A stretch of 43,998 nt of DNA from NCBI GenBank assembly GCA_048549915.1, contig JBLYYE010000023.1:1-43998 (forward strand), read 5' to 3'. A program made the translations under genes and the position numbers. Positions 24,718-32,763 of this stretch are shown here, one piece after another. The notes under the pieces were generated by a model that made no database searches, was not told the DNA's origin, and saw only the letters and a list, made by a program, of their open reading frames with translations. The stretch comes from LSUCC0057 sp048549915. Lineage in GTDB: Bacteria; Pseudomonadota; Gammaproteobacteria; Pseudomonadales; Porticoccaceae. Position 1 is the stretch's first letter, and each line of letters opens with the position of its first letter.

Positions 24718-25783
24718 AAACAGTCTCCGCCAAGAGGGTATGGCACTGCTTTCTACCATGATCTTGCTGTTGGCGGTGACCGCTACTTTGGCGACCATTT
24801 TTTATCGTCACCAGCTGGCTACAGGAGCGGCTGCCAGGGCGCTGCACAGCGATCAAGCGATGCTGCTGGCGCTGAGCGCGGAAAGTTGGACTAGCCAACT
24901 GCTCAGTAACGCTGAGGACGATCGCGACAGCGATTCGCTGGATGAAAACTGGGCGCAAACACTGCCACCGTTACCACTTGAAGGCGGGCAGCTGCGCGGC
25001 TGTCTGCGCGACTTACAAGCGAAGGTGAATATCAATAATTTTGCCGAGTTGACCACGCTAAGCGGCTCGCTTTTGACGGACGCATGGATGCAACTAGTGG
25101 CAGAGAGCGCCGCCCAGTTACAACGACCAAGCCAGCCCTATGAGGTATTGGCGGCAGTGGTAGATTGGTTGGACGAAAATGATCAACCGATGGCCAATGG
25201 TGGCCAGGAGTACTACCCCTATCAGCCTGGTCAGCCCGAGCGCTTTCCAGCCAATCGCACTATCAGTGATGTTGAAGAGATGGCAGTAGTCGAGGGAGTA
25301 GGTTTGCCGCTTGCACACCAGTTAGAGCACTATACGACGGCACTGCCACGAGCTACGCCGGTCAATCTCAACACGGCTGGGGTGGAGCTGTTGCGTGCTC
25401 TGGGGGCGGCGGATAATCTGGCTGGCGAGGCATTTTCTGATTGGGCGGTTGCACGCAGGCCATTTGCTACAATCGCCGAGTTCCATGCCGCTTTAGCCAT
25501 GTACTCCAACCGAGCAGAGAGCGAAGTAGAGGCGATATGGACCGATCAGAGAGTCTCGGTGAAGTCTGATTACTTTGAGCTGCTGGCAGAGATCACGCTG
25601 GGTGATGTGGCGCTAGAGTACCGTGCAACGCTGGACAGGTTAGGCCGTGAAAAACCGGTGGTAATTGCCAGAAGCCTCGTCTGGGTGCCCACCATTGCGC
25701 CGCCCTCTAGCGAAGCCGAAGCACTGCGCCAGCAGCGCGAGCTCGGTTCGCTGTGTCAAATTAGTTTCGCTGGAGAAGTGTAG
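24710..25783 (+). CDS. gspK: Minor pseudopilin GspK
   Basis: GspK caps the pseudopilus tip. It lacks the conserved Glu at position 5 of the mature N-terminus (EG-MALLSTMILLLAV), which is normal for GspK. The large periplasmic part includes NWAQTLPPLPLEGGQL, the DLQAKVNINN stretch and a helix-hairpin-helix-like region around NLNTAGVELLRAL. I chose GTG 24710, overlapping the gspJ stop, rather than the ATG at 24671 that would add 13 residues before the leader. Length 357 aa. Confidence 0.92.
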   Translation: MIKNSLRQEGMALLSTMILLLAVTATLATIFYRHQLATGAAARALHSDQAMLLALSAESWTSQLLSNAEDDRDSDSLDENWAQTLPPLPLEGGQLRGCLRDLQAKVNINNFAELTTLSGSLLTDAWMQLVAESAAQLQRPSQPYEVLAAVVDWLDENDQPMANGGQEYYPYQPGQPERFPANRTISDVEEMAVVEGVGLPLAHQLEHYTTALPRATPVNLNTAGVELLRALGAADNLAGEAFSDWAVARRPFATIAEFHAALAMYSNRAESEVEAIWTDQRVSVKSDYFELLAEITLGDVALEYRATLDRLGREKPVVIARSLVWVPTIAPPSSEAEALRQQRELGSLCQISFAGEV

Positions 25784-25847
25784 TGTCATTAACTCAACAC
25801 ATTGTTGGTATCCAACAGCATAAAATCTACCGCCAGGATTCTCGAAT

Positions 25848-26975
25848 ATGGTGAACTATCAGATTCACTGCGATCAGCTTAGCGCAAGCCCTCTGGTCAG
25901 CGATGCAGGTCAAGAGCTGGCCGTTGCTATTTGGCTGCCCACGGAGTGGGTTGCTAGCCACCGTATCGAAAAACCGGCCATGGTGGAGTCGAAGTGGCGG
26001 CCACTGTTGCCTTATTTGTTAGAAGACAGGTTACTCGGCGACCCCAGCCAGCACCACTGTTGTGTCGCCGCTATTACAGGCGATGGTCTTGATGTACATG
26101 CGGTTAAACACGACATCATCAAGCAGATATTGCACAGTGCAGCAGCGCAGTCGGTCCGTGTTGACGCACTGGTGCCCGACTTTTATGCGCTGCCGTGGGA
26201 TGGCGAGAGCGCACAGCTTTCAGTTGAAGAGGGCCGTTGGTTGGTGAGGCTGGGAGCACACCAAGGCATTGCTGGCCAGCCGCAAATCGTCGAGGAGTTA
26301 TTGCAGGAGTGGTTGGAGCAGGATGAGGGGCGCACCTTAGTCATCACCAATGTGCGCGAACTACCAATAGCCGACTCAATCGCTCGGCGTGTTGCCGGCC
26401 GAGGTGGCTCAATCAATTGGCAATTTGCCCCTTTGCCCGATGTCAACCTACTGCAGGGCGAACATCAGCCCAAAAGTGTGCCCGTGTGGCAGAAATTTAC
26501 CGGCTACCTGCGCAGTGGCGTTTGGGCGGTGCTGGTGCTGGTGGCGTTTGGCGGATTAATTAGTGCTTACGGTGTTGTGACCGCCCGCGATATCAACGAT
26601 TTAAACCGCTACCGCAACTATCTCGCTGAACAGTTAATTGAAGGCGGCAGCCAGCTCGATGCCACAAGCCTAGCGGCTAGAGTTGAACGCACCCAACGCA
26701 ACTTAGAGCGCACGGCTGCCCTGCGCAGCAGCGCCAATTTTCAGTTAGTGGCGGCGCTCGAGAAGGTCTTGCTGGCGTCACAAACCCCACTGCAGTCGGT
26801 AGCTTGGCGCAGTGGCGAGCTGACAATAGAGGCCGTAGCTCAACCCACACAGCTAGCGGCACTGCGTCGCGGTTTGGCTAATTTACCCAACACCTCGTTG
26901 TTGGCACTAGAGATTAACCCACAAGCAGACCAGCGCGAAAAACTCATAGCCACGTTGCGCTGGGAGGGTAAGTGA
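25848..26975 (+). CDS. gspL: Type II secretion protein GspL
   Basis: GspL is a bitopic inner-membrane protein that couples GspE to the periplasmic apparatus. The cytoplasmic actin-like domain covers roughly residues 1-220, with the family-type WRPLLPYLLEDRLLGDPSQHHC. A membrane segment (SGVWAVLVLVAFGGLISAYGV) is at about 223-243, and a ferredoxin-like periplasmic domain follows. The ATG at 25848 is preceded by AGGA. A 23-codon frame ending inside this start (25783-25854) lies in the gap after gspK and may be a leader or chance. Length 375 aa. Confidence 0.9.
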   Translation: MVNYQIHCDQLSASPLVSDAGQELAVAIWLPTEWVASHRIEKPAMVESKWRPLLPYLLEDRLLGDPSQHHCCVAAITGDGLDVHAVKHDIIKQILHSAAAQSVRVDALVPDFYALPWDGESAQLSVEEGRWLVRLGAHQGIAGQPQIVEELLQEWLEQDEGRTLVITNVRELPIADSIARRVAGRGGSINWQFAPLPDVNLLQGEHQPKSVPVWQKFTGYLRSGVWAVLVLVAFGGLISAYGVVTARDINDLNRYRNYLAEQLIEGGSQLDATSLAARVERTQRNLERTAALRSSANFQLVAALEKVLLASQTPLQSVAWRSGELTIEAVAQPTQLAALRRGLANLPNTSLLALEINPQADQREKLIATLRWEGK

Positions 26976-27508
26976 TGAAACAGATACAGACGCGATTAAA
27001 TGAAATGTGGCAGGTGCGACAACCGCGCGAGCGCAAAGTCGTGATCGCGGCGGCGGTGGTACTCATTAGCGCAACGATACTCCAGCAACTGTTGCCGTGG
27101 GTGGCTATGCAGTGGCAGCAGCAACAGCGCAGTGCAGCTCTGCAAAGTGAGGTTGCGTACTTAAAGTCGGCGTTGGCTGCCAGGCAAGGGTTGCCTGCTG
27201 ATTGCACGCTTTCGCCAGATCAGGATTGGTCAGCTGTAGCCAAACAGCAGGGGATAAATATCTCTGTGGTGAACCCAACTACAGCGACCACAGATCAGCA
27301 CTGGGTTGCACAGGCGGCAACCGGCAATGCATTGTTAAGTTTCGCATTTCTGCACAGTAGCTGCGCAGGTGAAGAGGTAGTGCAAGGAGAAATAACACGT
27401 TTGACTGTAAGCCCAGACGACACCGCAGTAGCGCCTAAAGCAGGCAATAGATACCGTGCGCTACTGGTCACTGGCGAGCAGAGCGCAAGCCAGGGAGGTC
27501 AGCCATAA
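26975..27508 (+). CDS. gspM: Type II secretion protein GspM
   Basis: GspM is a small bitopic partner of GspL. The sequence starts with a short cytoplasmic part rich in basic residues (RQPRERKVV), then a membrane segment (VVIAAAVVLISATILQQLLPW), a coiled-coil-like stretch and a small periplasmic domain. Sequence conservation of GspM is low; the call relies on topology, size (177 aa) and position after gspL. The ATG overlaps the gspL stop; a GTG one codon earlier is possible. Confidence 0.83.
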   Translation: MKQIQTRLNEMWQVRQPRERKVVIAAAVVLISATILQQLLPWVAMQWQQQQRSAALQSEVAYLKSALAARQGLPADCTLSPDQDWSAVAKQQGINISVVNPTTATTDQHWVAQAATGNALLSFAFLHSSCAGEEVVQGEITRLTVSPDDTAVAPKAGNRYRALLVTGEQSASQGGQP

Positions 27509-28341
27509 TGAGTGCCCTCCATAAAGTTGTGATATCTGTCTATGGCTCTGGTAAGCAGCGTCGAGTAAACCTTCTCCTCTGTGTAGTGCTGGTCGCGCTG
27601 TTGGCCGCACTCTTTGCGGTGATAGTGCGCAATCCTGTGGAAATAGCGATAGAACCTGTAAGAAGCGCACCGCCGCTACAGCTAACCTGGTTTGATGCCA
27701 GTGCGCCCCGACAGCTAGGCAATGTAGAAAAGCTCGCGACAGCAACATTTAACGGACAGCTGCTTGGGCTGTTAGAGGCGGGTGCGCGATCAACGGCGAC
27801 AATAAGGCTACAGGGTCAGTCCGAACAAGTATTTCGGCTCGGTGAAACCATTGTTAGTGGTGTGCGACTTGTGGCAGTGGAGCAGAACCGTATTGTTGTT
27901 GAGCAGCGCGGCCAGCAGCGAGAGCTACTGCTGGATATTGATGGATTAACCAGCAGCGAATTGAGTGCAATCAATGAGCCCTCTGCGGCGAGTGGGCTTG
28001 CGCAGCCAGGTGCCGGTAACGCTGCTTTGGCTTTGGCCGGTTTGTTCAGTGCGCAACCTGTGCAGCTTGAAAGTGGCAGTGGCTTGTTGCTGAGCGATAT
28101 TGGTGAAGAGATGAGTATTCTCACCGATTTGCAGCAAGGTGATATTGTGGTGGCTGTCGAACAGGATGGCCAGCGCCTAAGTGTCGATCAATTGACTGCG
28201 ACGCCGCAACTGCTGGCGGGGCTAGCTATGAACAGTGAGCTGCCGATAACCGTAGTGCGCGATGGCAACGAAATAACATTAATGATCAACGCCGCCAGCT
28301 TGGCAGCACGTGTCATGCCCAATTTAAATATTAATCAGTGA
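27508..28341 (+). CDS. gspC: Type II secretion protein GspC
   Basis: GspC links the inner-membrane platform to the secretin GspD. After a short cytoplasmic stretch and one membrane segment (about residues 22-40) it has the HR domain at about 70-145 (FNGQLLGLLEAG...QVFRLGETIVSGVRLVAVEQNRIVVEQRG). The C-terminal 75 residues look like a PDZ-type domain (MSILTDLQQGDIVVAVEQDGQRL). Length 277 aa. It sits after gspM and before gspD instead of heading the operon as in classical T2SS loci. Start overlaps the gspM stop by one base. Confidence 0.87.
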   Translation: MSALHKVVISVYGSGKQRRVNLLLCVVLVALLAALFAVIVRNPVEIAIEPVRSAPPLQLTWFDASAPRQLGNVEKLATATFNGQLLGLLEAGARSTATIRLQGQSEQVFRLGETIVSGVRLVAVEQNRIVVEQRGQQRELLLDIDGLTSSELSAINEPSAASGLAQPGAGNAALALAGLFSAQPVQLESGSGLLLSDIGEEMSILTDLQQGDIVVAVEQDGQRLSVDQLTATPQLLAGLAMNSELPITVVRDGNEITLMINAASLAARVMPNLNINQ

Positions 28342-28348
28342 GTTTGTG

Positions 28349-30292
28349 ATGATGACAACTAAACGACGCCCGTGCGCTTCTCTGTTTATGGCTATTTTGC
28401 TCGGCAGTGCGACACTACTGCCGACCGCCGCTACCCAGAGCTATGCGCAGACCCCGGCTGAAAGCGTAAAAATTAATTTCCGCGATGCTGACGTACGCAG
28501 TGTGATTGAGAGTGTGGCCGAGCTCACCGGTCGATCTTTTGTGCTCGATCCCCGCGTCAAAGGCAAAATCACCATTATTTCGCCCCAGCCAATCGAGATG
28601 TCGCTGCTTTATCAGGCGGTGTTGTCAGCACTGCAAGTGCAGGGCTTTCAGGCAATTGAGGATGGTGCGGTAACCCGCGTGGTGCCTTTTAGCCAAAGTT
28701 TTAACTACAGCGGCGGCAGCGGTGGCAACCAGACAGAGACGCGTCTAATTAAACTCAATTATGTTGCGGCCAGTAAAATGGTTTCGGTGCTTAAGCCTGT
28801 GCTTAGCCGCGGCGCCCTGATACAGGCTTTCGACGACAGCAATATGTTGCTGGTGACAGATATTGTAGGCAGCATTGATCAGGCGGAAAAACTACTCGGC
28901 GAGATGGATGATCCCAACGCCCAAGCGGTAGAGGTGATCAACCTCACGCACATTTCCGCGGGTGAGGCACTGCACATCGCTGGGCAACTCAAGCAGTTGC
29001 AAGAGCTCAACCTCTCACTGGTAGAGGATTCGCTCAATAATCGGGTGATTGTCAGCGGCCCTACCATCGCCCGCACGGCCTTTAAATCTATGCTCGCTTC
29101 GTTAGATGTCGCCTCGGCAAAAACCGGTGGTGTGGAAGTTATTTACCTGGATTACTCACGTGCTGCAGATATAAAACCGATCATTGATGGCATGCTCAAC
29201 TCAGAGATGTTTTTGCGTCTGGCCGGCGAAGCCGAGCAGAATGCGGGTTCTAGCGGTTATAAAATTGAGATTGATGAGTCCAACAATGCACTGATCATTG
29301 CCGCATCCACAGCAGTGATCGGTGAGATACGCCGCGTTGTAGAGCAGCTCGACCGCTCGCGCCCGCAAGTACTGATTGAAGCGGTAATCGCGGAACTTTC
29401 CGAGGATCAAGCCAAGCGGCTGAGCGTGCAGTTGGCCTATGCCGACCAAGGCCACGGCGGTTATCTCACTAAGTTCGACAACCTTCTCAGTACGGTATTG
29501 GGGTTGGGATTAGATGGTGATTTTAGTGAAAGTGATGTCAGCGATTTGGGCAGCTTGTTAGGGAGTGAGTCGACCTCACTGGCAGTCGGTGGCAGCTTCG
29601 ATCAGGACCGCGGCACCGGTATTGGTGTGCTCATTCAGGCATTAAAAACCGACTCGCTGACCAAAGTGCTGTCGACACCCTCAGTGGTGACACTCGACAA
29701 TGAAGAGGCAACGCTCTCTATCGGCCAAGAGGTGCCTTTTTCTACTGGCCAGTACACCAGTTCAAACAATGGTGCCAGTAATCCGTTCCAAACCTTTAGT
29801 CGCGAAGACGTGGGTATTAAGCTCACAGTGAAACCGCAAATTAGCAAAGGCGATGCCGTGCGGCTCTCTCTTCAACAAGAGAGCTCTAAGTTATTGGGCA
29901 CATTGGCCTCGGCGACTGCCGGCAATGCGGTGACCTCTAAGAGCACCATTAACACCAATGTGTTGGTTCAAGATGGTGAGTTGTTAGTGATTGGCGGTTT
30001 GATCGACGACCAGTTTGACCGCAACGAGAGTAAAGTGCCGCTGCTGGGCGATCTGCCGGTGTTAGGTGCCTTGTTTCGATCGCAGGGTAAAAGCGACGGC
30101 CAGAGTGTCTTAATGATGTTTATCCGCCCCACTATTATTCGCGATGCGGCGGTGGCAAAAGAGGTGTCGCGACAGCGCTACGAGCATCTGCTCAAGCGCG
30201 ATTTAGAGGGCGACCAAGAGGGTGCAATCGGTGTGCAACTGCGCCAGTTTCATCCACAGGGCCAGCCTGGGTCAAAAGTGGATGCCGAGTAA
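28349..30292 (+). CDS. gspD: Type II secretion secretin GspD
   Basis: GspD forms the 15-mer outer-membrane channel. A signal peptide ends at about SYAQ. The N0 domain starts at VKINFRDADVRSVIESVAELTG, followed by N1-N3 (NLTHISAGEALHI, VIYLDYSRAADI) and the secretin core with VLSTPSVVTLDNEEATLSIGQEVPF and the VPLLGDLPVLGALFR end motif. Length is 647 aa. The start is uncertain by one or two codons (GTG 28346, ATG 28349, ATG 28352). There is no pilotin gene nearby that I can identify. Confidence 0.96.
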   Translation: MMTTKRRPCASLFMAILLGSATLLPTAATQSYAQTPAESVKINFRDADVRSVIESVAELTGRSFVLDPRVKGKITIISPQPIEMSLLYQAVLSALQVQGFQAIEDGAVTRVVPFSQSFNYSGGSGGNQTETRLIKLNYVAASKMVSVLKPVLSRGALIQAFDDSNMLLVTDIVGSIDQAEKLLGEMDDPNAQAVEVINLTHISAGEALHIAGQLKQLQELNLSLVEDSLNNRVIVSGPTIARTAFKSMLASLDVASAKTGGVEVIYLDYSRAADIKPIIDGMLNSEMFLRLAGEAEQNAGSSGYKIEIDESNNALIIAASTAVIGEIRRVVEQLDRSRPQVLIEAVIAELSEDQAKRLSVQLAYADQGHGGYLTKFDNLLSTVLGLGLDGDFSESDVSDLGSLLGSESTSLAVGGSFDQDRGTGIGVLIQALKTDSLTKVLSTPSVVTLDNEEATLSIGQEVPFSTGQYTSSNNGASNPFQTFSREDVGIKLTVKPQISKGDAVRLSLQQESSKLLGTLASATAGNAVTSKSTINTNVLVQDGELLVIGGLIDDQFDRNESKVPLLGDLPVLGALFRSQGKSDGQSVLMMFIRPTIIRDAAVAKEVSRQRYEHLLKRDLEGDQEGAIGVQLRQFHPQGQPGSKVDAE

Positions 30293-30298
30293 ATAAAT

Positions 30299-31525
30299 AT
30301 GGCCAGCCCCTACCTAGACTACTTTGGTTTAGAGCGCGAACCGTTCACCATCGCGCCGGACCCTAGTTTGCTCTATCCGAGCCACTGCCACCGAGAAGCG
30401 GTGGCTCATCTGCGCTACGGGTTAGAGTGTGAGGGTGGCTTCATACTACTGACAGGCGAAGTAGGCACCGGCAAAACTACTTTAACTCGTATGCTTTTGA
30501 GCACGCTGACCAGTGAGGTGAGAGTGGCCTACCTACTGCACAGCCAGTATGCAGCAGATGATTTGCTCGCTTCGCTACTGCAAGAGCTCTCTATTGAGCT
30601 ACCCAAACCGGGGCCGATTAGTTTTAGTAAGCAGTGCATCGATCTACTCTACGAGAATCTATTCGCGGCTCACAGCGCAGGCAAAAAGACTTTGGTGGTG
30701 ATTGAAGAGGCACAGAACCTCTCCACTGAGCTGTTGGAAATGTTGCGGCTGTTAAGTAATCTTGAAACAGACCGTAGTAAGTTGCTGCACCTTTTATTAG
30801 TCGGCCAACCAGAGCTGTTAGAGCACTTGGCACAGCCTGAGTTGCGCCAGCTCAATCAGCGAGTTGTCTCTCGGTTCGACCTACAGCCATTGGCCGCTAA
30901 CGATCTCGAAGCTTATCTAGATCATCGCTTAAGAGCCGTCGGGGCGCAGCGCAAACTGTTCTCTTCTGATGCTGCTCATGCACTGGCCAAGTTAACTGGC
31001 GGTATCCCGCGAAAAATTAACCTGATCGCTCAGCAGGCACTGATAGCCGCCTATGCTACCGGTGCCGATCAAATAACCGCTGCACTTGTCCGTATGGCGG
31101 CTAGCGAGGCTTTAGGGGAAGATTCTCAACAAAAAAGATCCTGGCGCTGGCCCATTCTGTTGGTCTGCTTGGTGCTGGTGGCACTACTAGCTGCGCAGGC
31201 TTACAGAGATCGCACAGAACTCTTGAGCTTTTTTGATCACAATGAGAAAACTAGCGGAGTTGCAGAACTTGCTCAGGCGCCATTGCCCAAAGCGTATCAG
31301 CGCCCACTACAACCGGGAGAGTACAACCCACTGCTCGTGGCCTGGTTAATAGAAAAGCTGGTTGAGCAGGGCCTAATTGAACGTGGTTTTATCGCTGGCG
31401 GGCATTATCAGCCAGTGTTGGTGGAAGCTGTGCGTGCCTGGCAGGCACAGCAGGGTATTGCCGCAACTGGCGAGCTCAATGAACTGACTGTTCGATCTTT
31501 AACTACCCACAGCGCTGTGAGGTAA
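30299..31525 (+). CDS. gspA: GspA/ExeA-type AAA ATPase with peptidoglycan-binding domain
   Basis: GspA with GspB helps insert the secretin through the peptidoglycan in systems such as Aeromonas ExeAB. The N-terminal MASPYLDYFGLEREPFTIAPDP is typical. Walker A is GEVGTGKTT (53-61) and Walker B is VVIEEAQNLS. A membrane segment is at about 279-299, and the C-terminal 60 residues form a peptidoglycan-binding_1 type domain (AVRAWQAQQGIAATGELNELT). Length 408 aa. It is close to gspD (6 nt gap) and gspB. Confidence 0.9.
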   Translation: MASPYLDYFGLEREPFTIAPDPSLLYPSHCHREAVAHLRYGLECEGGFILLTGEVGTGKTTLTRMLLSTLTSEVRVAYLLHSQYAADDLLASLLQELSIELPKPGPISFSKQCIDLLYENLFAAHSAGKKTLVVIEEAQNLSTELLEMLRLLSNLETDRSKLLHLLLVGQPELLEHLAQPELRQLNQRVVSRFDLQPLAANDLEAYLDHRLRAVGAQRKLFSSDAAHALAKLTGGIPRKINLIAQQALIAAYATGADQITAALVRMAASEALGEDSQQKRSWRWPILLVCLVLVALLAAQAYRDRTELLSFFDHNEKTSGVAELAQAPLPKAYQRPLQPGEYNPLLVAWLIEKLVEQGLIERGFIAGGHYQPVLVEAVRAWQAQQGIAATGELNELTVRSLTTHSAVR

Positions 31526-31531
31526 CAGTTT

Positions 31532-32023
31532 ATGTCGTATTTGTTAGACGCATTGCAAAAGGCTGACCGCGAACGCAGCGAAAAAAAGCCCAGCACTGAG
31601 CAGTTTATTGTCGCCAACGCAGTTGCTGGCAAACAGCGAACGAGCTCACCCACTCTGTTAATTTTTGCCGCAGGAGCGGCTGCGCTGCTTGCTCTCGTTA
31701 TTTGGGCGATTTCGGCTGTTTGGCCAGATACTCACTCGCGACAGGTTGTGGCGCTATCCCTGCCGGCTGGGCAGCCAGCGGTTGCGCGCGAAAACAATCT
31801 TTCGGGCTACGACAGTTCTGAAGCTGCTCAGCCCGAGTTGCACCTAGAGATCACGGGCCATTTGATGGTCGGCCCAGGGCACTCAGCCAACAAGCTGTTT
31901 ACTGACCAAGGGACATTGCGCACAGGGTCAGTGCTTGAAAGTGGTTGGCGTTTGATACATATCGGCGAATACAGTGCTGAATTTAAACTCGCTGATCAGG
32001 CTCGCTCTATCCCACTGCGCTAG
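31532..32023 (+). CDS. gspB: GspB-like type II secretion protein
   Basis: GspB works with GspA in secretin assembly. The N-terminal MSYLLDALQKADRER is the hallmark of the family. A membrane segment is at about 44-65, and the periplasmic C-terminus (PELHLEITGHLMVGPG...GWRLIHIGEYSAEF) has the GspB-type fold. Length 163 aa. It is the last gene of the T2SS transcript, 6 nt after gspA, and is followed by a bidirectional terminator. Confidence 0.87.
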   Translation: MSYLLDALQKADRERSEKKPSTEQFIVANAVAGKQRTSSPTLLIFAAGAAALLALVIWAISAVWPDTHSRQVVALSLPAGQPAVARENNLSGYDSSEAAQPELHLEITGHLMVGPGHSANKLFTDQGTLRTGSVLESGWRLIHIGEYSAEFKLADQARSIPLR

Positions 32024-32038
32024 TTTCTTTCTGGCAAT

Positions 32039-32069
32039 AAAAAAGCCGAGCGTTAAAGCTCGGCTTTTT
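32039..32069. terminator. Bidirectional terminator between gspB and the TonB-C gene
   Basis: Stem GCCGAGC (32045-32051) and GCTCGGC (32058-32064) with a 6-nt loop is flanked by A-runs and T-runs, so it can end transcripts from both sides: the T2SS operon and the minus-strand TonB-C gene. Confidence 0.9.
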
Positions 32070-32083
32070 CAGTCCGAAGTGGT

Positions 32084-32458
32084 TTAGTTTTTGGCTATCG
32101 CTAGCTGGTCCACCATTACCTCGCCGGCGAAGGCGAAGTTATAGGTGCGCTGTATGCGCGCTTGCTCGGCACCCTCGCCAACAGCGACAAACTGTGAGCG
32201 TTTAACTGCGCGCAGTGCCGATTGATCAAAGTTGCTTGAACCGCTAGAAGCAACCACATCTATTGCGGTGGCGCGGCCATCTTGGGCGAGAGAAAACTCT
32301 ACTGTAACACTACCGCTGGCTTCGCGGCGCAGTGCGCTTTGTGGGAAGCTGGCGGGCGCATCGCGCAGAGCAACAACGGTGATGTCGCTCGCTTGGGTAG
32401 CTGCGCTCAACAGCAAAAAAGTGGCGGTGGTAACAAATAAGCAAATTAATTTTTTCAT
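32084..32458 (-). CDS. Periplasmic protein with a TonB C-terminal-like domain (124 aa)
   Basis: The first 23 residues are a signal peptide (MKKLICLFVTTATFLLLSAATQA). The rest is a stand-alone TonB C-terminal domain (FPQSALRREASGSVTVEFSLAQDGR, then IDVVASSGSSNFDQSALRAV). There is no proline-rich spacer and no retained membrane anchor, so it is unlikely to be an energy-transducing TonB. It may bind TonB boxes or peptidoglycan. I chose ATG 32458, preceded by AGGAGA, over a far upstream ATG. It is divergent from the lipoprotein and TonB-receptor genes. Confidence 0.8.
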   Translation of the reverse strand: MKKLICLFVTTATFLLLSAATQASDITVVALRDAPASFPQSALRREASGSVTVEFSLAQDGRATAIDVVASSGSSNFDQSALRAVKRSQFVAVGEGAEQARIQRTYNFAFAGEVMVDQLAIAKN

Positions 32459-32618
32459 TATGTATCTCCTAGTTTTTCGCTTGGCCTGCCAGTAACCCCT
32501 AATAACCTGTTTTTTTGGCGGCGTTGTTATCTCTGGGAGGTCTATAAGAATTACAAATGTGTTCCCAGTGCTATCGACTGTATATACGAAAATTAACTTT
32601 TTCAATTTTTTAGTTAAA

Positions 32619-32636
32619 TCTTCATCAAATTGTCAT
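32619..32636 (+). promoter_or_regulatory. Pho-box-like site upstream of the lipoprotein gene
   Basis: TCTTCAT (32619-32625) and TTGTCAT (32630-32636) start 11 bp apart; the second is a near-consensus PhoB half-site, the first matches at 4 of 7 positions. The site lies in the 305-bp divergent gap 32459-32763. The rest of that gap is AT-rich, and I see no gene in it. TATAAC (32672-32677) is a possible -10 but lies far downstream. Confidence 0.45.
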
Positions 32637-32763
32637 AAAGCAGTGGTAACCAAAAGTGCTGCTTTCTGCAATATAACTGCCATATAAGCGCCACTTAACT
32701 GTCAAATAGCGTTGTTAATCTCTCTCCCGTTTCAACTCACATCGAATATTTCGGGAGAACACG

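Noticed and set aside
32699..32716. CTGTCAA as a second Pho box close to the lipoprotein start
   Set aside because: The segment 11 bp downstream (CGTTGTT) matches the half-site at only three of seven positions.
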